Made by a program: the position numbers and the translations under genes | Notes under the pieces: model-generated | The model's database searches: none | Told to the model about the DNA's origin: nothing | What the model saw: the letters and a program-made list of their open reading frames with translations, nothing else | Assembly (NCBI RefSeq): GCF_036250065.1 | Contig: NZ_CP109199.1 | Span: 1,798,001-1,862,000, forward strand | Origin: Micromonospora sp. NBC_01699 | GTDB lineage: Bacteria; Actinomycetota; Actinomycetes; Mycobacteriales; Micromonosporaceae | Direction of reading: 5' to 3' | DNA: 64,000 nt | Part shown: positions 27,447 to 36,355 of the stretch, piece by piece | How the letters are laid out: the number at the start of each line of letters is the position of its first letter | Numbering within the stretch: the first letter of the stretch is position 1

Positions 27447-27507
27447 CATCTACCCCCGGCTGCCGCAGCGACCTCCTCCGGTCGTGCCCCGACCGCGGCA
27501 ACCGGGA

Positions 27508-27550
27508 ACGGGTCCGCCTCCGGCCGTGGCGCGACCGGAGGCGGACCCGT
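27508..27550. terminator. Strong bidirectional hairpin terminator
   Basis: A perfect 16-bp stem (27508-27523 with 27535-27550) and an 11-base loop lie between the converging membrane-protein and M36-peptidase genes. Confidence 0.75.
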
Positions 27551-27560
27551 CAACCTGGCT

Positions 27561-27635
27561 GACTACCGCTCGAACGTTGCGACTACCGCTCGAAACGTTG
27601 CGACTACCGCTCGAACCTTCCGACTACCGCTCGAA
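27561..27635. repeat. Four-copy direct repeat at the 3' end of the peptidase gene
   Basis: GACTACCGCTCGAA occurs at 27561, 27581, 27602 and 27622, with spacers of 6 or 7 bases. The last copy contains the stop codon and final codons (Phe-Glu-Arg) of the M36 peptidase gene; the other three lie beyond it. The pattern suggests tandem amplification of the gene end. Confidence 0.85.
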
Positions 27636-30563
27636 AGCCTGGAACTCCGCGATCCGGACCTGGGTCCGGAACGGGCTGTTCGCGGTGCAGTCGGTCGCGG
27701 TGGCCGGATCGTTGTCCTGCTCGCCGGCGTAGAGCGGACCGCCGGTGCACTGGCTGTCGGTCACCTCCAGGCGCAGGTGGGTCGCGGTCGTCTTCGGGAT
27801 CTCGAACGAACGGATGTTCAGCTCCCGGGTGTACGGCCGGAACGCCCCACCGGGGAACGCGTCCGACCGGCTGGTGTAGACCTTCCGGTAGCTCGCGTCG
27901 TCGGTGCAGTCCGAACGACGGTCGTCGCAGGCGAGCACGGTGAACGACCGCAACGCCGACAACGCGTTCTGGCTGCCCGTGTCCACGTCACCGGCGATAG
28001 CCGGCCGCAGGTACGCGCTCACGTTCACCCGCCGTACGGTCTGCGCCCGGTCACCGGGCAGGTCCACCGTGACCCGCTTGCCGGCCACGCCGTCCAGCGA
28101 CGCCCAGTTGGTGGCCTCGGTGTCGTCGGCGATCCGGTCCAGGTTGACCCCGTCACCGCTGACCACCGCGCCGGCGGTCAACGAGGCGAGGTTGCGCTCC
28201 AGGTCCGGGTCCAGCTTCTCCCGCTCGCCCGACTTGAACTTCTCGGTGAACCGGGTGTGCCCGAAGCCGGGCGCCACGGCCAGGAAGGAGAACTCCTTGC
28301 CCGGCACGATCTCGAAGGTGTCCGGCAGTGCGGTGGCCGGGTCGGTGTCCGCGATCGGCACCGCGCGGGCCTCGTACTCGCCGACGTAGAGCCGGACCGG
28401 CGCGCTCGCGCTGTCGCCCTTCGGGCGGAGCGTGACGGTGGCGTTGCGGGCGTGCGGCGAGGCGAAGCTCGGCGTCGGGTCGGTGTCCGCGGCGTTGACC
28501 GTGGCCGCGTCCCGGCCCATGCCCGACTCGGCGAACGCGTTCCAGATGATGTCCTGGTTGCGACCGCCGAAGCGGAGCACGTCGGCGGCGAGCATGTTGT
28601 CCCGCATGTCGAGCATGCTGACCTGGCTGACCGCCTGGAGCAGGTACGAGTCGAAGACCAGCTGCGTCCAGCGCCGGTTACCCGGGCACTTGTCGACGGC
28701 GAGCTTGCCCTCGGCGCAGGCCACCTGGATCGACGGCTTGCCGTCGCCGTACCGGTCGACCAGGGCCGAGCGGATCCGGTGGTTGGTGGCGCCCCAGATC
28801 TCACCGTCGGCGTGCACCGCCGGGCCGGACAGGGCGTAGCCGACGTCGGAGTAGTTCAGCGGGCTACGGCTGAGGTCGTAGTTGCGGATGCCGCTCTCCA
28901 GGTTGCCGGTGACGTAGCCACCGACGATGTACGGGCTCTTCCCGGCCGGCTTCCAGCCGTTCTGCACCAGGTACTCGGTGCCGAGCAGGTCACCCCACGA
29001 CTCGCCCATCGAGCCGCCCTGGTGGCCGCCGATACCGGCATCCGGTCCACCGATCATGCGGTTGGTGATCGCGTGCGCGTACTCGTGCCCGATCACCGTC
29101 ATGTCGTAGTCACCGTCCACGCAGGGCGGGTACGACGTACCGGCGATCGGCTGCCACAGGTACATGTTGGTGCTCGGCGGCAGGCCGTCGCGCGGGGTCG
29201 ACTGGTTGGCGTTGTTCCGGTTGCCGGTCAGCGCACCCTGCTGGGCGCGGCCCTGCTCGGCGTCGTTGCCCAGCCCCTCGGCGGTGAGGTTGACCGCCTG
29301 GAGGTTCCACGCGCCCTCGTCGAAGCCGAGGTTGTACGCCCAGTCGTGCATCCGGTTGTGCATCGCGAACAGGTTCGCGGTGGCGGCGTCGATGTCGTTG
29401 CGCTGCAACGAGGTGAACACCTCGGGGTTGCACTTGGACTGTCGCCACTGGTCGGTGAACGGGTAGTCGTACTCCCGGGTCGGGCTCGGCGTGGCCGGCA
29501 CGACCGGGGTGCCGGCACCCCAGGAGACGACGTTGTTCGCCGAGTTGCCCCGGGTGGTCAGGGTCGGCTCGCCGGTGGCCAGGTCGACGTCCCAGGCCTG
29601 GCCGCTGGCGGCGTCCTGGACGGTCTTCTCGCAGCCTCGGGTCGAGGTGAAGCACCAGGTGACCCGGTCGTCGTGACGCGGGTTGGTCCGGCTCGGCGGG
29701 TTGGCCGGGAAGACCGCCCACTGTGGGTTCTCCGAGTCGTAGTCGACCAGGTCCTCCCGGACCAGGACGCTGCGGTCGGTGCCGTCCACGAAGGTGGTGA
29801 AGGCCGCCGGTTCGGTGCTCGCCTTGCCGATCAGCGTCACCTCCCAGGCCGCCCGGTTCCCGTCCACCGGGGTCGGTACGGCAACCTTGCGCAGGTCGTG
29901 GCTGGCCACCTGGTCGGCGGTCAGGTCGGCGTCGGCCAGTGCGGCGGCGTACGCCTCGTCGGCGGAGATGGTCAGCGGCGCCGGGGCGCTGGTGTCGCGG
30001 GTGAGCGAGGAGCTGACGTGCACGACGGTGCCCCGGTCGACCGCGACGCTGACCAGGCCGTCCACCCCGGCGGGCAGGTCACCGAAGCGCTGCCGCAGGG
30101 TGACCACGGCACCGGTGCCGATCGGCCGGACCAGCAGCTTCTCCATGCCCGCCACGGCCGCCTCGTCCAGGCCGAACAGGTCCCGCTGCGCCACCAGGTA
30201 CTGCCGGGCGGCGGTTTCCGGGTCGGTGGCCAGACCGGTGGCCAGGCCCGCGTCGACCGGGCCGAGCGCGTGCGGGGTGCCGAACGCGTTCCACCGTACG
30301 GAGGTGTCGACCCGGCCGGCGACCGAGCGCTGGCTGCTGCTCGGGCTCGCCGTACCCCGACGGTTGTCCTTGTCCCTGGCCTCGTGGTTGTGCTCGTCGA
30401 CGGACGAGTCCTTCGCGGCGGCCGGGGTCGCCGGTGCCGCCCTGTCGGGGGCGGCGCTGGCCGCGGTGGCACCGGGAAGGGTGGCCGCGATCACGACGGC
30501 CGTGGCGAACGCGGGCATGACCCGCCATCTGTTGCCGAACACTGTCCGCTCCGGTAGACGCAA
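27624..30563 (-). CDS. Secreted M36-family metallopeptidase (fungalysin-like)
   Basis: 979 aa from the TTG at 30563, preceded by AAGGAGG at 5 bases; earlier in-frame codons lack a ribosome site. A signal peptide (MPAFATAVVIAATLPGATAASAAP) is followed by a long propeptide (FTP-like, to about residue 330), then the catalytic domain with zinc motif TVIGHEYAHAITN and downstream GGSMGESWGDLLGTEY supplying the third ligand. A C-terminal beta-sandwich domain (about 700-979) holds paired cysteines. The enzyme should digest extracellular protein. An AT-rich stretch near 30640-30660 probably holds the promoter. Confidence 0.9.
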   Translation of the reverse strand: MRLPERTVFGNRWRVMPAFATAVVIAATLPGATAASAAPDRAAPATPAAAKDSSVDEHNHEARDKDNRRGTASPSSSQRSVAGRVDTSVRWNAFGTPHALGPVDAGLATGLATDPETAARQYLVAQRDLFGLDEAAVAGMEKLLVRPIGTGAVVTLRQRFGDLPAGVDGLVSVAVDRGTVVHVSSSLTRDTSAPAPLTISADEAYAAALADADLTADQVASHDLRKVAVPTPVDGNRAAWEVTLIGKASTEPAAFTTFVDGTDRSVLVREDLVDYDSENPQWAVFPANPPSRTNPRHDDRVTWCFTSTRGCEKTVQDAASGQAWDVDLATGEPTLTTRGNSANNVVSWGAGTPVVPATPSPTREYDYPFTDQWRQSKCNPEVFTSLQRNDIDAATANLFAMHNRMHDWAYNLGFDEGAWNLQAVNLTAEGLGNDAEQGRAQQGALTGNRNNANQSTPRDGLPPSTNMYLWQPIAGTSYPPCVDGDYDMTVIGHEYAHAITNRMIGGPDAGIGGHQGGSMGESWGDLLGTEYLVQNGWKPAGKSPYIVGGYVTGNLESGIRNYDLSRSPLNYSDVGYALSGPAVHADGEIWGATNHRIRSALVDRYGDGKPSIQVACAEGKLAVDKCPGNRRWTQLVFDSYLLQAVSQVSMLDMRDNMLAADVLRFGGRNQDIIWNAFAESGMGRDAATVNAADTDPTPSFASPHARNATVTLRPKGDSASAPVRLYVGEYEARAVPIADTDPATALPDTFEIVPGKEFSFLAVAPGFGHTRFTEKFKSGEREKLDPDLERNLASLTAGAVVSGDGVNLDRIADDTEATNWASLDGVAGKRVTVDLPGDRAQTVRRVNVSAYLRPAIAGDVDTGSQNALSALRSFTVLACDDRRSDCTDDASYRKVYTSRSDAFPGGAFRPYTRELNIRSFEIPKTTATHLRLEVTDSQCTGGPLYAGEQDNDPATATDCTANSPFRTQVRIAEFQAFER

Positions 30564-30682
30564 GGGATCCTCCTTGGACGGGGCTGCGAAAGAGCCGACC
30601 GGTCCGGTCGGCTCAAGGAGTTGGGTGGACGTGCATAGGTATAGATACGTGAATACCAGTAGCCACCCGATCATGGCAAGGG

Positions 30683-30714
30683 AAGATCACCTTCGGAGGT
30701 CCGAATGTGATCTT
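30683..30714. terminator. Hairpin between acyltransferase and peptidase genes
   Basis: Two 15-base arms (30683-30697 and 30700-30714) pair with one mismatch around only two loop bases. It is 105 bases beyond the acyltransferase stop and upstream of the peptidase promoter, so termination is likely. Beside it, GTGGCGATCAGG occurs three times between about 30760 and 30825. Confidence 0.6.
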
Positions 30715-30818
30715 CGAGCGCGGCCGAGCCGATCAGGGCCGGGACGGGCCGGGACGGGACGTGGCGATCAGGCGGCAGGTCGGGTGTGGCGATCAGGTGG
30801 CCGAGTCGGGTGTGGCGA

Positions 30819-33197
30819 TCAGGCCAGGGCGAGGTCCAGCTCGCCGCGCAGCCGGGGGGAGAGGCTGGCCGCGTAACTCGCGGTCAGGTGTTCGGCGTCC
30901 CGGTAGACCAGCATCCCGCCGATCACCGCGGCACACCGGTCGGCCGGGCAGATCGAATCGTTGAGGTCGATCAGGTGCACCCCGCGCAGCCCGGCCGCGG
31001 CCTTCTGCTGCACCGCGCCGATCCCGGCCAGCGCGGTGTCCCGCCTCGCGGCACACTCGGTCAACCGCTCGCGGTGCCTGGCCACACAGTCCGGCACGTT
31101 CCGCCCCGGCTGCGGGGTGCCGCGCAGCACTATGGTCGGCAGATCCGTGCCGGCCAGCCCGGACCAGGTCTGCCGGAAGCTCTCGGCCAGCGCGTTGCGG
31201 CCCGACTCGCCGGTCAACACCCGGCCGTCGGCGTACAGGCTGTGTGCCGAACTGCTGGTGACCAGCAGCTGGGGGCGATCCGCCCCGGTCAGCCGGGCCC
31301 GTACCGCCCGGTTCCACTCGGTGCAGGTCGGGTACGCCCGCTTCGCCTGCGCCACCGGCGACCGCAGCAACGGACAGCCCGCCTTCGTGTACGTGACCAG
31401 CTTCCACCTGTTCGCGTGCGCTATCGGCTGCAACGCCGGCACCCACTGTGCGGCGTGCGAGTCACCGGCGAGCACCACCGTGAAGGCGGACTCCCGGTCG
31501 CCGTACACGCAGGACAGCAGTTTGCTGTCCCGTACCGGCGTCAGGCACCTGTCGTCGTACCCGTCGGGTCGGTCGGCACCGGCCTTCGCCGGCTCCGGCA
31601 CTATCGTCGCGACCCGGTCCACCGGCACTCCGGCCCGGCTGCCGCGCGGCTCCACGCCGAGCACCGCCGCCCCCTGCGCCACTCCGGCCGAGGGCGTTGC
31701 GGTCGGTGACGTGGCGCTCGGCGTCGGGCCGGGGCTCAGGCTCGCGCCGGGGCTCGGGCTCGCGTCGATCGGTGAACCGGCCAATCCGGTGGCCGGGTTC
31801 GGTGGTGGTGGCGGCCAGACGGTGAGCTGGAAGAGCAGGCCCGCGACCACCACTGCGGTCGTACCGAGCAGGCCGAACCGCAGCGCCTGCCCGGCCTGCC
31901 ACGGGGCCGAGAAACCGGGCGTACGCAGCGGGCGTTCCACGTACCGGTGGGTGAGCACCGCCAGCGCGGCGGCGGCGAGCAGCACCGTACCGGCACCGAT
32001 CGGGTGCAGGTCCGGAAACCGGGCGTGCGCGAGCACCAGCAGCGGCCAGTGCCAGAGGTAGAGCGGGAGGGCGATCGCGCCGACCGCGCGTACCGGGCGC
32101 AGCGACAGCAGTCGCCCCGGCCCGGCGGCACCGGACCGTCTCCCGGCGGCGATCACCGCCACCGCACCGAGGGTGGGCGGCAGCGCCGCAAATCCGGGGT
32201 ACGCCGTCGCCTCGTCCAGCAGCAGCGCGGCCAGTCCGATGGCGACCAGCCCGGCCCAGCCGAGCGCGGCGGCGACCGGCACGGTCATCCGGCTCAGCGG
32301 AATCCGCAACCGGGTCAGCGGCGCGGTCATCCGGCTCAGCGGAACGCGCAGCCGGGTCAGCGGCGCGGTCATCCGGCTCAGCGGGACGCGCAGCCGGCTC
32401 AGCGGCGCGGCCAGCCGATCTCGTGGCCGGCTCTCGGGCTGGCCCTGGGGATCGCTTCGTGGCTCGCTTCGTGGCTGGGTTCGCGCCTCGGGCGGGGGGA
32501 CGGTCAGCAGGGCCAGGCCGGCGCCGAGTGCCAGTTCCCAGGCGCGGGTGGTGGTGACGAAGAAGGCCGCCGTCGGGTCGTCCCGGCCGAGCACGGTCGA
32601 CCAGACGAACGACGGGAGCGCGACCAGTCCCGCGCCGAGCAGCAGCCAGCGGCGCGGCGCCGCGCCCCGGCGGGCGGCCCAGAGGGCGATCCCGAGCACC
32701 AGCAGCGGCCAGAGCAGGTGGAACTGCGCGCCGACGGCGAGCGCCCAGAACTGCTGGGTCGGGCTGGCCCAGGCGTCGGCGGCGAGCTGGTCACCGCCGC
32801 CGGCAACCCGCCAGTTCGTCACCCAGGCACCGGCGGCGACCACGTCCCAGCCGGTCTGCGCCCAGCGGAAGCGTGGCAGCAGCAGGTAGGTCAGCGGCAG
32901 GGTGGCGAGCAGCACGACCAGGGCGGCGGGCAGCAGGCGTCGTATCCGGCGACCGTAGTGGTCGACCAGCGCGATCCTCCCGGTCCGGCCCAGCTCGTCG
33001 GCGAGCAGCCCGGTGACCAGGAAGCCGGAGGTCACGAAGAAGACGTCCACCCCGACGAAACCACCGGGTACGACCCACGGCCCGGCGTGACAGAGCAGCA
33101 CCAGTACGACCGCCAGCCCGCGCAGCCCGTCGATGTCGCCCCGCCGGTGCGGCTGCGCGGTGCCCCTGTTCCCGGCCCGGCTCGCCAGCTGAGTCAT
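30819..33197 (-). CDS. Membrane acyltransferase with SGNH domain (OafA/YrhL type)
   Basis: 792 aa. The N-terminal acyltransferase-3 domain (about 18-465, around ten membrane helices) starts DIDGLRGLAVVLVLLCHAG, with catalytic His in LCHAG, and later GGFVGVDVFFVTSGFLVTGLL. A Pro/Ser/Thr linker leads to a C-terminal SGNH hydrolase-like domain (about 540-792) with VVLAGDSHAAQW, TSSSAHSLY and EHLTASYAASLSPRL. Such proteins O-acetylate cell-surface glycans. A basic segment of three near-identical 14-residue repeats (RLRVPLSRMTAPLT) interrupts the membrane domain, encoded by a 42-base tandem repeat. The substrate is unknown. Confidence 0.9.
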   Translation of the reverse strand: MTQLASRAGNRGTAQPHRRGDIDGLRGLAVVLVLLCHAGPWVVPGGFVGVDVFFVTSGFLVTGLLADELGRTGRIALVDHYGRRIRRLLPAALVVLLATLPLTYLLLPRFRWAQTGWDVVAAGAWVTNWRVAGGGDQLAADAWASPTQQFWALAVGAQFHLLWPLLVLGIALWAARRGAAPRRWLLLGAGLVALPSFVWSTVLGRDDPTAAFFVTTTRAWELALGAGLALLTVPPPEARTQPRSEPRSDPQGQPESRPRDRLAAPLSRLRVPLSRMTAPLTRLRVPLSRMTAPLTRLRIPLSRMTVPVAAALGWAGLVAIGLAALLLDEATAYPGFAALPPTLGAVAVIAAGRRSGAAGPGRLLSLRPVRAVGAIALPLYLWHWPLLVLAHARFPDLHPIGAGTVLLAAAALAVLTHRYVERPLRTPGFSAPWQAGQALRFGLLGTTAVVVAGLLFQLTVWPPPPPNPATGLAGSPIDASPSPGASLSPGPTPSATSPTATPSAGVAQGAAVLGVEPRGSRAGVPVDRVATIVPEPAKAGADRPDGYDDRCLTPVRDSKLLSCVYGDRESAFTVVLAGDSHAAQWVPALQPIAHANRWKLVTYTKAGCPLLRSPVAQAKRAYPTCTEWNRAVRARLTGADRPQLLVTSSSAHSLYADGRVLTGESGRNALAESFRQTWSGLAGTDLPTIVLRGTPQPGRNVPDCVARHRERLTECAARRDTALAGIGAVQQKAAAGLRGVHLIDLNDSICPADRCAAVIGGMLVYRDAEHLTASYAASLSPRLRGELDLALA
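32285..32410 (-). repeat. 42-base tandem repeat inside the acyltransferase gene
   Basis: The unit beginning GTCATCCGGCTCAGCGG starts at 32285, 32327 and 32369 on the plus strand, keeping frame (42 bases, 14 codons). Half-unit similarity is also visible, since LSRMT and LTRLR alternate. Copy number may vary between strains. Confidence 0.85.
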
Positions 33198-33215
33198 CCC
33201 CGCCTACCGTCCGCC

Positions 33216-33275
33216 TCCCGTGATCACGGAGAGTTCGGCCGGCCACAGTGAGCCGAACTCTCCGTGATCACGGGA
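33216..33275. repeat. Perfect 24-bp inverted repeat
   Basis: The arms 33216-33239 and 33252-33275 are exact complements with a 12-base loop. Each arm contains TGATCACGGAGAGTTCGGC. It lies upstream of the acyltransferase gene and 180 bases past the Gfo/Idh/MocA stop, and shares the core AGAGTTnGGC with the hairpin at 20655. Confidence 0.85.
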
Positions 33276-33458
33276 ACGCTCATCGAAAGTTCCGCGAGAC
33301 ACTGCCTGGGTGCGCCGGCACCTGGACGGACGACTAAGTCGCCTGTGCCCAATTTCGACTTGATATTAGATGAGTGTGGCGTTTTGCCTGCTCATCCGCG
33401 CCGAGCGGTCAGCGACGCGGACCAGGCAGGCGGGTCGCGTACGAAGTGGGGCAGCGGC

Positions 33459-34643
33459 TTACCGCGGGGACAGGGTGCCCGCGTACGGTGCGGTGGTCCA
33501 CGGCAGGCCGAGGTCGGCGTACGTGGTCATGGTCGTCGCGGCGGCCGTGACCGCCGCGTCGACGCCGTCGATCACCCAGGCCGGGCTGCCGGTGTCCTGC
33601 CGCCGGCGCCGGTGTTGCGCCGCGACCGGGGTCGGTGCCGGCGCGGTCAGGATCGCCTCGACCAGCGCGGTGAAGTCGCGGGTGGCGTCGAGCGCGGCGA
33701 CCAGCGGCACCGAGGGGTCCCGCCGGTGGTCGAGCAGGTTGGCCAGCAGCCCGGTCCGGCCGTCGGCGGGAGCCGTGGCGGCGGCGCCGGGGACGGCGGC
33801 CGACTCCGGGCGCAACAGCAGCCGGTCGGTCGGGTACTCCAGCACCGCCGACCCGTGGGTGCCGTGGACGAGCAGGTCACCCTCGCGGAATTCGGCGGCG
33901 CTGAGGGTGACCGCGATCAGCAGCGGCGGGCCGGCGGAGAACTCGACCCGCAGGCAGGCGGTGTCCTCGACCTCGATCTCGCGGGTGCGGTAGCGCTCCA
34001 GCGTGAACCGGGTCGGCGTCGTGCCGGGTGCGGCGGTGCGGGCCAGGTCGAGGCCGAGCATCAGGGTGTGAGCGAACGGGTTGACCAGGGCCCCGTCGGC
34101 CACCGGCGCCCCGTCGACCAGTCGTCGGCCGGCCCAGGGGGAGCGGTTGTAGTAGGCGTCGTCGCGGATCCAGGTGCCGGCGGCGGCGATGCCGGTGATC
34201 GTCCCGAGGCGCCCGTCGCGGACGGCCTGCCGGAGCGCGGCCAGCGCGTGCGAGCCCTGCGCCTGGAAACCGACCTGGCAGATCCGACCGGCGTCACGCA
34301 CGGCCAGGGTGAGCCGGTCGTGGTCGGCGAGGCTGGTCACCGGTGGTTTTTCCAGCAGCAGGTCGGCGCCGGCGGCGACCGCGTCGAGGGCGATCGGCAG
34401 GTGGGTGTGCGGCGGGGTGCTGACCACCACGATGTCCGGTCGGGTGGCGGCCAGCATCGCGCGGTGATCGGTGTGTACGGCGACCGCCGGTCCGGCCTCC
34501 TCGGTGAGTGGCCGGGTGTCGCAGAGGGCGACCAGTCGGACCCGGCCGGCTCGTTCCAGGGCGGCGATGGCCTGCCGGTGCTGGGCGCCGTAGCCGGTCG
34601 CGCCGACCAGGGCCACGGTGGGTGGTGGTGTGGGCTCGGACAT
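33459..34643 (-). CDS. Gfo/Idh/MocA family oxidoreductase
   Basis: 394 aa. The Rossmann motif VALVGATGYGAQHRQAI and the conserved LLLEKPPVTS (EKP motif with the catalytic Lys) identify the family, which oxidises sugars or inositols with NAD(P). The C-terminal half carries the substrate domain, with PVADGALVNPFAHTLML. The ATG at 34643 lies 7 bases after TAGCCT, so the transcript is probably leaderless. It is divergent from a sugar-binding lipoprotein gene and shares a LacI-type operator region with it, so a role in uptake or breakdown of the same sugar is likely. Confidence 0.88.
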   Translation of the reverse strand: MSEPTPPPTVALVGATGYGAQHRQAIAALERAGRVRLVALCDTRPLTEEAGPAVAVHTDHRAMLAATRPDIVVVSTPPHTHLPIALDAVAAGADLLLEKPPVTSLADHDRLTLAVRDAGRICQVGFQAQGSHALAALRQAVRDGRLGTITGIAAAGTWIRDDAYYNRSPWAGRRLVDGAPVADGALVNPFAHTLMLGLDLARTAAPGTTPTRFTLERYRTREIEVEDTACLRVEFSAGPPLLIAVTLSAAEFREGDLLVHGTHGSAVLEYPTDRLLLRPESAAVPGAAATAPADGRTGLLANLLDHRRDPSVPLVAALDATRDFTALVEAILTAPAPTPVAAQHRRRRQDTGSPAWVIDGVDAAVTAAATTMTTYADLGLPWTTAPYAGTLSPR

Positions 34644-34650
34644 GCGGGCG

Positions 34651-34680
34651 AGGCTACCGACAGAATATGTAACGATTCAA
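34651..34680 (-). promoter_or_regulatory. Promoter and LacI-type site of the Gfo/Idh/MocA gene
   Basis: On the minus strand TTGAAT (34675-34680) and TAGCCT (34651-34656) are 18 bases apart. TGTAACGATTCA (34668-34679), two changes from TGAAACGTTTCA, overlaps the -35 box. Confidence 0.5.
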
Positions 34681-34744
34681 CCCGCGTCGCCACAACCGTC
34701 CGCTGGCCCAGGTAACAGAGGCGACGCCGACTGGTAACCATCCC

Positions 34745-34773
34745 TTGACAAGAGGGTGGAGCGGTCCTAGCGT
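34745..34773 (+). promoter_or_regulatory. Promoter of the sugar-binding protein gene
   Basis: TTGACA (34745-34750) and TAGCGT (34768-34773) with a 17-base spacer form one of the best promoters in the window. The predicted start near 34780 is directly before the operator at 34784. Confidence 0.75.
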
Positions 34774-34783
34774 CCGGGTCTAG

Positions 34784-34796
34784 TTAAACCGTTTCA
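34784..34796. promoter_or_regulatory. LacI-type operator downstream of the SBP start point
   Basis: TTAAACCGTTTCA has arms TTAAAC and GTTTCA around a central C, close to the TGAAACGTTTCA palindrome found before the rhamnose and permease operons. Its position at about +4 suits repression. Confidence 0.65.
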
Positions 34797-34817
34797 TATG
34801 GCCAAGCCGCCCGTGCC

Positions 34818-34833
34818 GGGCAAGCGCTTACCC
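34818..34833. promoter_or_regulatory. Second palindrome type in the SBP leader
   Basis: GGGCAAGCGCTTACCC is a near palindrome centred on GCGC and differs by one base from GGGCAAGCGCTTTCCC at 46550. It fits the general form of LacI-family operators, in the 5' leader 37 bases before the start codon. Confidence 0.5.
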
Positions 34834-34869
34834 ACTGCTCCACGCGCCCCCAGCGAAGGAGAACCCCTT

Positions 34870-36171
34870 ATGTTCAGATCCCGTCGAACCCACCGCGCCG
34901 CACGGGCCGCAGCGGTCGCCGTGTCGGCGCTGCTCGCCCTGCCGCTGGCGGCCTGCGGCGGCGGTGACGACGCGGCCGACGACGGCCCCGTCACCCTCCA
35001 GTTCACCTGGTGGGGCAATGACGCGCGAGCGAAGGTGACCGAGGAGGCCATCGACCTGTTCGAGGCGAAGTACCCGGACATCAAGGTGCAGACCTCGTTC
35101 GGCGCCTTCGACGCGTACTTCCAGAAGCTGTCCACCCAGATCGCCGGCGGCGACGCCCCGGACGTGGTCCAGATGGACCGCGCCTACCTGCGCGAGTACG
35201 CCGACCGAAACGCCCTGCTCGACCTTGAGAAGTACATCAAGGACGGCACCCTGAAGGTCGGCGACCTGACCCCCACGCTGCTGCCCGCGGGCAAGGTCGG
35301 CGACGCGACGTACGCCATCCCGATCGCGCAGAACACCCAGGGGGTCATCTACGACCCGGCACTGTGGAGCGCGGCCGGTGTGCCCGCCCCCACCGCCACC
35401 TGGACCTGGAACGATCTGCTCGCCACGGGCCAGAAGTTGAACCAGGCGGGCGGCGGCAAGGTCGCCGGCTTCGGCGACTTCGGCTTCGCCATCGACTGGT
35501 TCGACATCTGGTTGCAGCAGCGCGGCAAGAAGATCTACACCGACGAAGGCAAGCTCGGCTTCAACGAGGCCGACCTGACCCAGTTCTGGACCATGACGGG
35601 TGAGTTCCGCAAGGCCGGCGCGCTCGCCCCGGCCGAGCTGACCACCCAGATGGACGGGTCGGTGCAGAACTCCTCGCTGATCAAGAAGGGCGTCACCGCC
35701 GAGGTCAACTACGACTCCAGCTTCAGCCCCATGATCGCCGCGTACGGCGCCCCGCTGGCGATCGCGCCGATGCCCAGCGACACCGACAAGCGCGGCATGA
35801 TCGCCTCGATGGCCATGGCGTACAGCGTGGCCGAGCGCAGCGAGCACCCGAAGCAGGCGGCGATGTTGATCGACTTCCTGATCAACGACGAGGCGGCCGG
35901 CAAGGTCCTCGCGGTCTCCCGGGGCATGCCGGCCAACGGCAAGGTACGCGACGCGCTCGCCCCGAGCCTGGCCGCGAACGACAAGCTGGTCTACGAGTTC
36001 GAGAGCTCGGTGACCGGTCAACTGCTGCCCACCCCGCCCGCCCAGCCCAAGGGCGGCGGTGCGGTGAAGGCCGAGTTCCAGCGGGTCTACGACGAGGTCA
36101 TTTTCGGCCGGATCCCGCCGCAGGAGGGCGCCAAGCGCCTGATCACCGAGGCCGAGGGCCAGCTCGGCTGA
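34870..36171 (+). CDS. Sugar ABC transporter substrate-binding lipoprotein
   Basis: 433 aa from the ATG at 34870 (AAGGAG upstream); the frame is open earlier but without a site. The lipobox is LALPLAACGG, so it is anchored to the outer membrane face by a lipid. The mature protein is a family 1 extracellular solute-binding protein: TLQFTWWGNDARAKVTEEAIDLFEAKYPDIKV, AGGDAPDVVQMDRAYLREYA, and ELTTQMDGSVQNSSLIKKGVTAEVNY. The matching permeases are not adjacent; a permease pair lacking a binding protein lies at 48.2-50.1 kb with the same type of operator. A strong terminator follows, so the gene is monocistronic. Confidence 0.93.
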   Translation: MFRSRRTHRAARAAAVAVSALLALPLAACGGGDDAADDGPVTLQFTWWGNDARAKVTEEAIDLFEAKYPDIKVQTSFGAFDAYFQKLSTQIAGGDAPDVVQMDRAYLREYADRNALLDLEKYIKDGTLKVGDLTPTLLPAGKVGDATYAIPIAQNTQGVIYDPALWSAAGVPAPTATWTWNDLLATGQKLNQAGGGKVAGFGDFGFAIDWFDIWLQQRGKKIYTDEGKLGFNEADLTQFWTMTGEFRKAGALAPAELTTQMDGSVQNSSLIKKGVTAEVNYDSSFSPMIAAYGAPLAIAPMPSDTDKRGMIASMAMAYSVAERSEHPKQAAMLIDFLINDEAAGKVLAVSRGMPANGKVRDALAPSLAANDKLVYEFESSVTGQLLPTPPAQPKGGGAVKAEFQRVYDEVIFGRIPPQEGAKRLITEAEGQLG

Positions 36172-36185
36172 GCACCCGACCCCGA

Positions 36186-36217
36186 CGGTGCCCCGGTCCG
36201 GGTGGACCGGGGCACCG
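36186..36217 (+). terminator. Terminator of the sugar-binding protein gene
   Basis: A perfect 14-bp stem, CGGTGCCCCGGTCC (36186-36199) with 36204-36217, and a 4-base loop, 14 bases after the stop codon. Beyond it CGGTTTTCCGGCCGCCG is repeated twice within 36250-36305. Confidence 0.85.
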
Positions 36218-36355
36218 CCACGTCCGGAGCCGGGCAGGTCGCCGTGGGCGGCGGCGGTTTTCCGGCCGCCGACCCGACCCGGCCGCGGTTTTCCGGCCGC
36301 CGGGTCGGGTAGGCCGTCGGCGACGGTTGGTGGACCTGGGGAGAGGGGCTCGGCG

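Noticed and set aside
27561-27635. Regularly spaced repeats as a CRISPR array
   Set aside because: Repeat units are 14 bases with spacers of only 6-7 near-identical bases, and no cas genes are near.
27210-30557. A very long open frame on the plus strand opposite the M36 peptidase gene
   Set aside because: It is the GC-rich antisense shadow of the peptidase: Arg/Gly/Val-rich product, no domains, no ribosome site. The minus strand has the complete enzyme with signal peptide and zinc motif.
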